Shown here: piece after piece, positions 6,152 through 12,345 of the stretch
Numbering within the stretch: position 1 is the first letter of the stretch
Layout of the letters: each line of letters starts with the position of its first letter
Assembly: GCA_034006265.1 (NCBI GenBank)
Contig: JAVETB010000082.1
Span: 1-12,345, forward strand
Direction: 5' to 3'
Length of the DNA: 12,345 nt
DNA from: Syntrophus sp034006265
GTDB lineage: Bacteria > Desulfobacterota > Syntrophia > Syntrophales > Syntrophaceae
The notes under the pieces: model-generated
Seen by the model: the letters and a program-made list of their open reading frames with translations, nothing else
The model's database searches: none
Told to the model about the DNA's origin: nothing
Made by a program: the position numbers and the translations under genes

Positions 6152-8713
6152 ATGAGCAGCGGGCTGGACCCCAAAAAATTTCCGGGGCTTACTGAAGCGG
6201 AAGCGGCACAGCGCTTACGTCGGGATGGGTGCAACGAGCTGCCCTCGTCCCGTGGGCGCAGCGTCTGGGCCGTCGCCCGGGATGTCGTGCGGGAGCCCAT
6301 GTTTCTGTTGCTGGTCGCCTGCGGAACCCTTTACTTTTTCCTGGGAGATATTCATGAAGCGCTGATGCTCCTCGGTTTTGTCTTTGTCGTCATGGGCATC
6401 ACGCTTTATCAGGAGCGCAAGACGGAACGGGCCCTGGAGGCCCTGCGGGATCTTTCCAGCCCCCGCGCCCTGGTGATCCGGGATGGCCGGGAAAGACGGA
6501 TTGCCGGACGGGAGGTTGTCCGGGGGGACATCCTGGTGGTGAAGGAGGGGGACCGCATTCCCGCCGACGCGGTTCTGCTCTCCTGCCTGAGCCTCTGCGT
6601 GGATGAGTCTCTCCTGACCGGAGAATCCGCACCCGTCCGGAAGTCCGCCGACCCCTGCGCCTCTGGAATGGGACGGCCGGGTGGTGACGATCTTCCCTTC
6701 ATTTACTCGGGGACCCTTGCCGTTCAGGGCCAGTGCATCGCCCGGGTACTGGCCACGGGCATCCACACCGAAATCGGCAAAATCGGCAGGTCCCTGCAGG
6801 ACGTTACGCCTGAGGAATCTCTCCTGCAGAAGGAGACGGGACGGCTGGTCCGCAATTTCTCGCTTCTTGGGCTTTCCCTGTGCGCCGTGGTCATTGTCGT
6901 CTATGGATTGACGAGGGGGGACTGGCTCCATGGGCTTCTGGCGGGCATTACCCTGGCCATGGCGACCCTGCCGGAAGAGTTTCCCGTTGTGCTTACCGTC
7001 TTCCTGGCTCTCGGGGCCTGGCGCATTTCCCAAAAGCGGGTCCTCACCCGGCGCGTTCCGGCCGTCGAGGCCCTTGGTTCAGCCACTGTGCTCTGCGTGG
7101 ATAAAACGGGGACACTCACCGAAAACCGGATGACCGTCCGGAACATGTTTGCCCGGAATTCCCTCTGCACGCTGGAAAGCTCCGATCAGCAGATCCTGCC
7201 CGAACCTTTTCACGAGCTTGCGGAATTCAGCATCCTGGCAAGCCAGATCGACCCCTTTGATCCCATGGAAAAGGCGATCAAGCAACTGGGAGACCTCCAC
7301 CTTGCAGAAACGGAACATCTCCATTCAGACTGGACGCTGGTTCACGAGTACCCCCTTTCCCAGGAGCTGCTTTCTCTGTCCCGCGTCTGGGAATCCCCTC
7401 ATGGCGGTGACTATGTCATCGCCGCCAAAGGCTCACCGGAAGCGATTGCCGATCTCTGCCATCTGAGTGAGGGAGAAACGGGGGAACTGGATGGGCACGT
7501 TCGCTGCCTTGCCGATGACGGCCTCCGGGTGCTCGGGGTCGCCAAGGCCGTTTTTGAGCTCTCGGACTTGCCCGATGGCCAGCACGACTTCGTTTTCGAA
7601 TTCGTGGGCCTGATCGGATTGTCTGACCCGGTGAGGGCCTCGGTTCCGGAATCAATCCGGGAATGCCATACAGCCGGAGTCCGCGTGGTGATGATTACCG
7701 GAGACTATCCGGGAACGGCCCGGCACATCGCCCGTCAGATCGGCCTGGCGCCCGGTGATGGCTGCCTTACCGGACCTGATCTGGACGCCATGTCCGATGA
7801 CGAGCTGCGGAGGAGGATTTCGGAAGTCAACATCTTTGCCCGCGTCGTCCCGGAGCAGAAACTGCGGCTCGTGGAAGCCCTCAAGGCAAAGGGTGAAATC
7901 GTGGCGATGACGGGGGACGGAGTCAACGACGCCCCGGCCCTGAAGTCCGCCCATATCGGGATTGCCATGGGGGGCAGAGGGACGGATGTGGCGAGGGAAT
8001 CCGCTTCACTGGTGCTTCTTGACGACGATTTTTCGTCCATTGTCCAGGCCCTGAGACTCGGGCGCCGGATATTCTACAACATCCGAAAGGCCGTCGCCTA
8101 CATCGTCGCGATCCATGTGCCGATTGCGGGATTGTCGCTGATTCCCGTGCTCTGCAACTGGCCCCTCATTCTGATGCCGGTTCACATCCTGTTTCTGGAA
8201 TTAATCATTGATCCCGCCTGCTCGATCGTCTTCGAAAACGAACGGGAGGAAGCAGATGTGATGACCCGCCCTCCCCGAAACCCGGCCGAACCCCTGTTGA
8301 ATGCGACAACGCTGGCCGTCAGCCTGATGCAGGGCGTCAGCGTTCTTTTTCTTCTGGCGGTCGTCTTTTTTTTCTCCTTCCATGAGGGCCTTGGCGAAGG
8401 CTACGCCCGGGCTTTGACGTTCACGACCCTCATTGCCGCCAACCTCTGCCTGATTCTGACCAACCGCTCCTGGTCACGGACGATTCCAGCCACACTGAAC
8501 GATCCCAATCCCGCGCTCTGGTGGGTGATCGGCGGAACCCTTCTCTTCATGGGGCTGGTCCTGTACATTCCCGTCCTGCGGCATCTGTTCAAATTTGACC
8601 GGCTCCATGCCCCCGACCTCTGGCTGTGCCTGGCGATGGGAGTGGCCAGCATTTTCTGGTTCGAGGGGCTCAAATTCCTTCGCGGTCGCCAGAAACCTTT
8701 TTTTATGCGATGA
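6152..8713 (+). CDS. type II P-type cation-transporting ATPase, PEEFP subgroup
   Basis: An 853-residue inner-membrane pump. Numbered from ATG 6152: N-terminal cation-ATPase domain (to about 60), actuator with TGES (156-159), M4 with LPEEFPVVLT (273-282), catalytic DKTGTLT at Asp317, a compact nucleotide domain with KGSPE, then MITGD, GDGVNDAP and M5-M10. The ion-binding helices differ from both the neighbouring pump and Ca2+ pumps: M4 has PEEFP instead of PEGLP, M5 has HVPIAG with no acidic residue, and M6 has ELIIDPACS. I recognise this as a bacterial subgroup usually labelled only cation-translocating; the ion is unknown to me. Start choice: GAGG at 6136-6139 lies 12 bases before ATG 6152 and directly abuts a TTG at 6140, so the ATG is preferred; the TTG would add four residues. 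It is followed by the kup leader, with no terminator seen between them. Confidence 0.9.
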   Translation: MSSGLDPKKFPGLTEAEAAQRLRRDGCNELPSSRGRSVWAVARDVVREPMFLLLVACGTLYFFLGDIHEALMLLGFVFVVMGITLYQERKTERALEALRDLSSPRALVIRDGRERRIAGREVVRGDILVVKEGDRIPADAVLLSCLSLCVDESLLTGESAPVRKSADPCASGMGRPGGDDLPFIYSGTLAVQGQCIARVLATGIHTEIGKIGRSLQDVTPEESLLQKETGRLVRNFSLLGLSLCAVVIVVYGLTRGDWLHGLLAGITLAMATLPEEFPVVLTVFLALGAWRISQKRVLTRRVPAVEALGSATVLCVDKTGTLTENRMTVRNMFARNSLCTLESSDQQILPEPFHELAEFSILASQIDPFDPMEKAIKQLGDLHLAETEHLHSDWTLVHEYPLSQELLSLSRVWESPHGGDYVIAAKGSPEAIADLCHLSEGETGELDGHVRCLADDGLRVLGVAKAVFELSDLPDGQHDFVFEFVGLIGLSDPVRASVPESIRECHTAGVRVVMITGDYPGTARHIARQIGLAPGDGCLTGPDLDAMSDDELRRRISEVNIFARVVPEQKLRLVEALKAKGEIVAMTGDGVNDAPALKSAHIGIAMGGRGTDVARESASLVLLDDDFSSIVQALRLGRRIFYNIRKAVAYIVAIHVPIAGLSLIPVLCNWPLILMPVHILFLELIIDPACSIVFENEREEADVMTRPPRNPAEPLLNATTLAVSLMQGVSVLFLLAVVFFFSFHEGLGEGYARALTFTTLIAANLCLILTNRSWSRTIPATLNDPNPALWWVIGGTLLFMGLVLYIPVLRHLFKFDRLHAPDLWLCLAMGVASIFWFEGLKFLRGRQKPFFMR

Positions 8714-8717
8714 TTTC

Positions 8718-8746
8718 TTGACAATAAGCGCTTATAGTGATTTATG
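8718..8746 (+). promoter_or_regulatory. candidate kup promoter with an embedded 12-base palindrome
   Basis: A perfect TTGACA (8718-8723) starts five bases after the ATPase stop codon. With a 17-base spacer the -10 would be TTTATG (8741-8746), weak but preceded by an extended TG at 8738-8739. A better hexamer, TATAGT (8734-8739), is too close to that -35. Between them lies the perfect palindrome ATAAGCGCTTAT (8724-8735), which could be an operator. Transcription from here would begin almost exactly at the riboswitch 5' edge, which supports the assignment. Confidence 0.5.
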
Positions 8747-8748
8747 AA

Positions 8749-8868
8749 GTGCCGCTTAATTCTCAGATTTTGAGGAGCGGGGGACCCACTTTTTCCGGGG
8801 CGTATCACCACACACATGGTGTAGGGCATCCTCTTCGGCCCGAGCCCGTCAGCTAACCCCGCAGGCGT
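8749..8868 (+). ncRNA. cyclic-di-AMP riboswitch (ydaO/yuaA class) in the kup leader
   Basis: The RNA carries the core landmarks of the ydaO/yuaA aptamer in the right order. These are GCCG followed by CUUAAUUCU (8751-8764); a helix CCGCU (8752-8756) with AGCGG (8776-8780), inside which CUCA pairs with UGAG; GGGGGACCCA (8779-8788); CCGGGGCGUAUC (8795-8806); a CACCA/UGGUG hairpin (8806-8821); UAGGGC (8822-8827) able to pair with GGCCC or GCCC downstream; and the highly diagnostic CCGUCAGCUAACCCCGCAGGC (about 8847-8866), which closes P1 with GCC/GGC. Known members bind c-di-AMP and usually switch expression off, often for K+ uptake and cell-wall genes. Its position before kup makes biological sense: high c-di-AMP would lower K+ import. 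Identification is by motif recognition, not a covariance search. Confidence 0.93.
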
Positions 8869-8946
8869 CGTTGAGGAGACCTTCCCCATCATTCATCGGG
8901 ATCTGCTCCTCCAAGTTCCTGTTGAATTTTAGGGGGTGCCCAGTCT
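8869..8946 (+). promoter_or_regulatory. putative riboswitch expression platform and kup ribosome-binding site
   Basis: Downstream of the aptamer, TTGAGGAG (8871-8878) can pair with CTCCTCCAA (8906-8914, one bulge). The same CTCCTC could pair with an identical TTGAGGAG inside the aptamer (8770-8777), so the pairings would exclude one another. The hairpin is not followed by a T-run, so it does not look like an intrinsic terminator. The Shine-Dalgarno AGGGGG (8931-8936) lies 10 bases before the TTG start and could pair with the conserved ACCCC of the aptamer (8856-8860). Translational control is therefore more likely, as inference. Confidence 0.45.
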
Positions 8947-10881
8947 TTGGAAAATCAGCCTGATCAAGGCCAACCGCAGGCCTCACAGAATTCGAACCTC
9001 AATCCCCAAAACCATCAAAAGGGGAAATTTCTTCTTCTCGCCATCGGCGCCCTGGGCGTCGTCTTCGGCGACCTTGGAACCAGTCCGCTTTACACCATCC
9101 GGGAGTGCTTCTATGGGACGCACGCGATCAGCCTTTCCCACACCAATCTCATGGGAACGCTTTCCCTGATCTTCTGGTCGATGACCATGGTCATCAGCAT
9201 CAAGTACGTGGTTTTTATCATGCGGGCGGATAACCGGGGAGAAGGCGGGATTTTTGCTCTCCTCGGCCTGATCCCCAGACCATCGGGCAACATCTCACCC
9301 CGGCAACATGCCATCGTGATGCTGGCGGGCATTCTGGGAGCGGGACTTCTCTGCGGCGAGGGGATCATCACCCCGGCCATCTCCGTCCTTTCCGCAATCG
9401 AAGGCCTCGAGGTTGCGACCGAGGCGGCAAAACCGATGGTGGTTCCCCTGACCTGCACAATCCTCCTTGGGCTCTTTCTCGTGCAGCGCCGGGGCACGGC
9501 GGACATCGGTATCGTTTTCGGTCCGATCATGCTTCTGTGGTTTGCCGCCTTGAGTTTCCTAGGCATCGTGCAGATTCTTCACGAGCCCCGGGTGCTTTCC
9601 GCGGTGAACCCGATTTTTGCCTTCAACTTTTTTTTACAGAATCATTTCCATGGATTTCTTGTGCTCGGCTCCGTGGTCCTCTGCTTTACCGGAGGAGAGG
9701 CCCTTTACGCGGATCTGGGCCATTTCGGACGCAGCGCCATCCGCTTCTCCTGGCTCGCCATCGCCTACCCGGCCCTACTGCTCAACTATTTCGGCCAGGG
9801 AGCGCTCCTTCTTCATCACCCGGAGATGAAAGTCAACCCTTTTTACGGCGTCGTTCCCGAACCCCTGCTCTATCCGATGGTCGGACTGGCGACGGTTGCC
9901 GCCGTGATCGCTTCGCAGGCACTGATTTCCGGGGTCTTTTCCATCACCCAGCAGGGCATACAACTGGGATTTCTTCCCCGCATCAGGATCGTTCACACCT
10001 CCAGCGAGATGGAGGGACAGATCTACATCCCCTTCGTAAACTATGCACTCATGATCAGCTGCATCGGCGTCGTTCTCGGTTTCGGCGCATCCAGCGGACT
10101 GGCCGGGGCCTATGGCCTTTCCGTGACCGGCACGATGACGATCTCCTCTTTCCTGTTCTTCCTGGTCCTGGTCTACAACCGGAAATGGCCCCTCTGGAAG
10201 GCCATTCCCCTGGTGGCCACCTTTCTTGTATTCGATCTTTCCTATCTGGGGGCCAATTTTCTAAAAATTGTCGACGGGGGGTGGTTCACCCTTCTGGCGG
10301 CGCTGATCATAACGACCGTGATGACCACCTGGCGTAGAGGAAGGGAAGAGCTGAACCGTAAGCTTCAGAGGGAAAGACTTCCGGTGGACATTTTTCTTGA
10401 AGAGGTTGCGAAGCACAAGCTTCCCCGGGTCCCGGGCACGGCGATCTTCATGACGATCTCTCCAGCAGGCATCCCGCCGACCCTTCTGCACCATGTGAAG
10501 CACAACCATATGCTGCACGGGCAGGTGGTGCTCCTCACCATCCGTTCCACAGGCGTACCCATGGTTCCGGATCGGGAACGCGTCGCCGTTGAGGATCTGG
10601 GCCAGGGATTTTACCGCCTGGAGGCCGTCTGCGGATTCATGCAGAAGCCCGATGTACCGGAAATTCTGAAAATCGCCGCAGCCCAGGGGCTAGTGACGGA
10701 TCCCATGACGACGACCTTCTTTCTCGGCAGAGAATCGCTCCTCACCACCGGGACGGCAGAAATGATGCTCTGGCGTAAATCACTCTTTGCCTTCATGTCC
10801 CGAAACGCCGGAACCCCTGCCGCCTACTTCAACCTGCCGGTCAACCGCGTGGTGGAACTGGGCGCTCAGGTCGAAATATAA
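8947..10881 (+). CDS. kup: Kup/Trk-D type K+ uptake permease
   Basis: A 644-residue inner-membrane K+:H+ symporter, close to the usual size (about 620-650). Family signatures: GVVFGDLGTSPLYT (37-50) with Asp42; ADNRGEGGI (94-102) with Glu99; GEGIITPAISVLSAIEGL (137-154); EALYADLGHFG; NYFGQGALLL; and a hydrophilic cytoplasmic C-terminal domain from about residue 460. The two acidic residues equivalent to those important in E. coli Kup are kept. The usual GDG before VITPAISV is GEG here. The start is TTG at 8947: an in-frame stop lies at 8923, AGGGGG is well spaced, and the next Met is about residue 69, after the essential first signature. The first 24 residues are unusually rich in Gln and Asn. 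It is preceded by a c-di-AMP riboswitch, which implies control of K+ import by that nucleotide. Confidence 0.96.
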   Translation: MENQPDQGQPQASQNSNLNPQNHQKGKFLLLAIGALGVVFGDLGTSPLYTIRECFYGTHAISLSHTNLMGTLSLIFWSMTMVISIKYVVFIMRADNRGEGGIFALLGLIPRPSGNISPRQHAIVMLAGILGAGLLCGEGIITPAISVLSAIEGLEVATEAAKPMVVPLTCTILLGLFLVQRRGTADIGIVFGPIMLLWFAALSFLGIVQILHEPRVLSAVNPIFAFNFFLQNHFHGFLVLGSVVLCFTGGEALYADLGHFGRSAIRFSWLAIAYPALLLNYFGQGALLLHHPEMKVNPFYGVVPEPLLYPMVGLATVAAVIASQALISGVFSITQQGIQLGFLPRIRIVHTSSEMEGQIYIPFVNYALMISCIGVVLGFGASSGLAGAYGLSVTGTMTISSFLFFLVLVYNRKWPLWKAIPLVATFLVFDLSYLGANFLKIVDGGWFTLLAALIITTVMTTWRRGREELNRKLQRERLPVDIFLEEVAKHKLPRVPGTAIFMTISPAGIPPTLLHHVKHNHMLHGQVVLLTIRSTGVPMVPDRERVAVEDLGQGFYRLEAVCGFMQKPDVPEILKIAAAQGLVTDPMTTTFFLGRESLLTTGTAEMMLWRKSLFAFMSRNAGTPAAYFNLPVNRVVELGAQVEI

Positions 10882-10937
10882 CACCGGGAAACTCAGCGTT
10901 TGCCGTGAGGGGAATCCCATGCCCATCCGTTATAAAA

Positions 10938-10984
10938 ATGCGGGATCGTCCGGCGGCGATTTGCATTGCCGGAGGATCCCGCAT
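10938..10984 (-). terminator. strong intrinsic terminator, minus strand (downstream of the Spy/ZraP-like gene)
   Basis: ATGCGGGATC (10938-10947) pairs with GATCCCGCAT (10975-10984), and inside it TCCGGC (10949-10954) pairs with GCCGGA (10968-10973), interrupted by one G.G mismatch, with a 13-base loop. On the minus strand the hairpin runs straight into TTTTTATAA (10937-10930), the expected U-tract. It lies about 85 bases past the stop of the Spy-like gene. On the plus strand, for kup, there is no T-run after it, so its role there is doubtful. Confidence 0.75.
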
Positions 10985-11067
10985 GGTTATGGGGAGGGCG
11001 CTGACGGCCCCCCCCGAAAACAGCCCCTATGGACTACCTGCTTGTTTTTTGCCTGTTCCGGCCTTGC

Positions 11068-11559
11068 TTAACGACCCAACATGCCGGGACCGTTACCGTA
11101 GCCCATTCCGGGGCCCATGCTCGGACCCTTTCCAGGGGCGAAGCAGGGTCCTCTGCGACCCAGGTTCCCAAGTTGCTCCCGCTGTTCCGGAGTCAGCAGC
11201 TGATAGACAGCCCACTGATAGCTTGTCCTCTTGTCATGGATCTGATCCCTGATGGCCCGGATTTCCTTGTCCAGGGCTGTGATTTTGGCCTGGTCCAGGT
11301 TCTTTTCCAGCCAGAGGAGCCTCAAATCGCCCTTCTTGCTGTAGAGCTTGTCCCGTAGGGGCTTGATGTCCTTCAAGTGCGCGGCCTGCATGTCCGTCAG
11401 CTTGGCCTTCTGTTCCACCGTCAGGTTGAGTCCCGGCACTTTGGTGACATCTGCGCAAGGGCCGTCTCCATGGCCCCGCCATCCCCTGTAAGCAAAAGAG
11501 GGCACAGCAACCGCAACCGCAAGAACCAACACGGCCATCACCGTCAATAATTTCTTCAT
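11068..11559 (-). CDS. Spy/CpxP/ZraP-like periplasmic stress protein
   Basis: A 163-residue exported protein. A classic signal peptide (KKLL, hydrophobic core, then VPSFA) predicts cleavage after Ala23, before YRGWRG. The mature part is helical and charged with two LTxxQ motifs, LTVEQ (46-50) and LTPEQ (122-126), the mark of the Spy/CpxP/ZraP family of periplasmic chaperones and metal-stress sensors. It ends in a Gly/Met/Pro-rich tail (FAPGKGPSMGPGMGYGNGPG), which might bind metal. Two Cys (35 and 139) flank the helical core. The start at 11559 is preferred over ATG 11565 because AAAGGAG sits 8 bases before it, but only about 2 bases before the other. Its sigma-54 promoter and divergence from a ZraS-like kinase favour the ZraP type over Spy or CpxP. 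The ligand is unknown. Confidence 0.87.
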   Translation of the reverse strand: MKKLLTVMAVLVLAVAVAVPSFAYRGWRGHGDGPCADVTKVPGLNLTVEQKAKLTDMQAAHLKDIKPLRDKLYSKKGDLRLLWLEKNLDQAKITALDKEIRAIRDQIHDKRTSYQWAVYQLLTPEQREQLGNLGRRGPCFAPGKGPSMGPGMGYGNGPGMLGR

Positions 11560-11603
11560 GGTCATTTCTCCTTTCTTAACGTGTTTTCGTTACTCTCCTT
11601 AAT

Positions 11604-11619
11604 GGCAACAGGTGTGCCA
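11604..11619 (-). promoter_or_regulatory. sigma-54 (RpoN) promoter of the Spy/ZraP-like gene
   Basis: On the minus strand TGGCAC-ACCTG-TTGC (11619-11605) matches the -24/-12 consensus TGGCAC-N5-TTGC at every fixed position, with the required 10 bases between GG and GC. Transcription would start near 11594, giving a leader of about 35 bases with a good Shine-Dalgarno. Such promoters need an NtrC-type activator, as in the E. coli zraP/zraSR pair. The element is also a partial dyad (TGGCA-N7-TGCCA), so the plus strand shows GG-N10-GC too, with a poorer match. Confidence 0.82.
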
Positions 11620-11636
11620 GGACAGAAAGAAACATC

Positions 11637-11649
11637 TATATTGTTGATA
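11637..11649 (-). promoter_or_regulatory. possible IHF-binding site
   Basis: The minus-strand TATCAACAATATA has one mismatch to WATCAANNNNTTR. It lies in A-T-rich DNA between the sigma-54 promoter and the putative activator sites, where IHF commonly bends DNA. The consensus is loose, so support is low. Confidence 0.25.
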
Positions 11650-11678
11650 TCGCAGGATTATTAAGAAAATAAATACTA

Positions 11679-11695
11679 CTCTTTCGATGAAAGAG
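11679..11695. promoter_or_regulatory. perfect inverted repeat, candidate enhancer (activator) site
   Basis: CTCTTTC-GAT-GAAAGAG is a perfect 7-base dyad with a 3-base centre. It lies about 70 bases upstream of the sigma-54 -24 element, in the region where NtrC-family activators bind. No transcript-end context suggests a terminator. Confidence 0.45.
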
Positions 11696-11713
11696 AGAAA
11701 ATATGGGTAAAAA

Positions 11714-11756
11714 GTATCCAATTGTGGTATCCAACTGAACAGTGTGTATCCAGTTA
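11714..11756. repeat. three direct repeats of GTATCCA
   Basis: GTATCCAATTG (11714), GTATCCAACTG (11727) and GTATCCAGTTA (11746) start 13 and 19 bases apart between the sigma-54 promoter and the kinase gene. The second and third also contain AACTG and CAGTT, which are inverted to one another. They look like regulator-binding half-sites serving one or both divergent genes. Confidence 0.5.
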
Positions 11757-11799
11757 AGACATCGGGCCTCAACAGCCGCGGAGAAGCAGAGTGTAATGG

Positions 11800-12345
11800 A
11801 TGGATAATCCCATGAAAAAGGTTCGAAGTGGATCTTCTTTAAGGAATTTATGGGTGATGCTCCCGCCGTGGATCATCCTGGGGGCGCTCCTGGTTTTGAT
11901 ACCGATCTTTGCCTTCATCACCCTGGGGAATATCCACCGGGAGAACGAACTCACCACCCGCCTGCTGATTGAAAAGGGAGAAGCCCTGATACGCTCCTTC
12001 GAGGCAGGCGCCAGAACGGGGGCCGGCCTTGAGTGGGGCAGCGTCCAGCTTCAGAAGCTGCTGATCGAAACGGCCCGCCAGCCGGGGGTGGTTTATCTCA
12101 TTATCGCTGATACGCAGGGGCTCATCGTGGCGGACAGCGATCCTTCCATGGTGGGAGAGATATACGGCTGGAACCTGGATCTCAAGGCGGCCGCCCGACG
12201 CACTTCGGCCGCCTGGCGCCGGATCGCCGATGACCAGGGCGCCCATACCTTTGAGGTGTACCGGGGTTTTTCTTCCCCGGACGGCCCTTTCCCTGGATTC
12301 CAGAAGCAGGCGGATCTTCCGGACAGCAGGGGCGCTGACGACAGG
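11800..12345 (+). CDS. ZraS-like membrane sensor histidine kinase, N-terminal part (3' end outside window)
   Basis: The frame is open from ATG 11800 to the window edge (182 codons). A short basic N-terminus is followed by one membrane helix (about 18-42, with PPWIILGALLVLIPIFAF), then a predicted periplasmic sensor segment with EKGEALIRSFEAGARTG and YLIIADTQGLIVADSDPSMVGE, a PAS/Cache-like look. This arrangement is familiar from NtrB/ZraS-type kinases of Deltaproteobacteria. The HAMP, dimerisation and ATPase domains would lie beyond the edge, so the kinase call rests on N-terminal similarity and context: it is divergent from a ZraP-like gene with a sigma-54 promoter. An alternative start is ATG 11812; a weak AGAG 8 bases upstream slightly favours 11800, and neither has a strong ribosome site. 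A response regulator of the NtrC type would be expected downstream. Confidence 0.78.
   Translation, partial: MDNPMKKVRSGSSLRNLWVMLPPWIILGALLVLIPIFAFITLGNIHRENELTTRLLIEKGEALIRSFEAGARTGAGLEWGSVQLQKLLIETARQPGVVYLIIADTQGLIVADSDPSMVGEIYGWNLDLKAAARRTSAAWRRIADDQGAHTFEVYRGFSSPDGPFPGFQKQADLPDSRGADDR

Noticed and set aside
5745..6155. Plus-strand frame bridging the usp and ATPase starts
   Set aside because: It overlaps conserved genes at both ends, covers the promoter region, and its translation has no coherent pattern.
6215..7033. Open frame of 272 codons on the minus strand inside the second ATPase gene
   Set aside because: Antisense shadow of conserved ATPase coding sequence, with low-complexity composition and no family resemblance.
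8871..8914. Hairpin after the riboswitch considered as an intrinsic terminator
   Set aside because: There is no T-run after the stem, so termination is unlikely; it is kept only as part of a possible translational platform.
11029..11358. Plus-strand frames opposite the Spy/ZraP-like gene
   Set aside because: They are antisense to a gene with a clear signal peptide, LTxxQ motifs and its own promoter.
1..12345. CRISPR arrays, tRNA or rRNA genes, insertion sequences and prophage
   Set aside because: No spaced repeat array, no tRNA-like arms, no transposase and no terminal inverted repeats were seen on reading both strands.

Overview
The window reads as a Gram-negative bacterial chromosome segment. 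The evidence is a secreted Spy/ZraP-type periplasmic protein, a divergently transcribed membrane sensor kinase, a sigma-54 promoter, and moderately GC-rich coding DNA with some GTG and TTG starts. The protein flavour plus a cyclic-di-AMP riboswitch suggests a Deltaproteobacterium (Desulfobacterota, perhaps Syntrophus-like). That assignment is inference, because no rRNA or taxonomic marker is present.

Layout. (1) Bases 2-457, plus strand: the C-terminal end of an MscS-family mechanosensitive channel, cut by the window edge. (2) 747-5780, minus strand, read right to left: a two-domain universal stress protein; a P-type ATPase overlapping it by 11 bases, whose transmembrane segments resemble the animal Na+/K+-ATPase (type IIC); then, after a 356-base leader with its own candidate promoter, a membrane-only CPA2 cation:proton antiporter. 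(3) About 5781-6151: a divergent promoter region. (4) 6152-8713, plus strand: a second, different type II P-type ATPase with a PEEFP motif in M4. (5) 8714-8946: a candidate promoter, a 12-base palindrome and a clear c-di-AMP (ydaO/yuaA) riboswitch leading into kup (8947-10881), a K+ uptake permease starting at TTG. (6) 10882-11067: a strong hairpin terminator serving the minus strand. (7) 11068-11559, minus strand: a Spy/CpxP/ZraP-like periplasmic protein with an excellent sigma-54 promoter. It is divergent from (8) 11800-12345, plus strand: the N-terminus of a ZraS-like sensor histidine kinase, cut by the right edge. The space between holds an inverted repeat and three GTATCCA direct repeats that look like activator sites.

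Taken together, the first 10.9 kb is an ion and turgor homeostasis cluster: an osmotic release channel, an antiporter, two cation pumps, a stress-protein partner and a K+ importer under second-messenger RNA control. The last 1.5 kb has the layout of an envelope-stress (Zra-type) module. The most notable points are the Na+/K+-pump-like ATPase translationally linked to a Usp protein, the riboswitch-controlled kup, the antiporter with Asn-Asn where family members usually carry an acidic residue, and the sigma-54 element with GG-N10-GC spacing on both strands.
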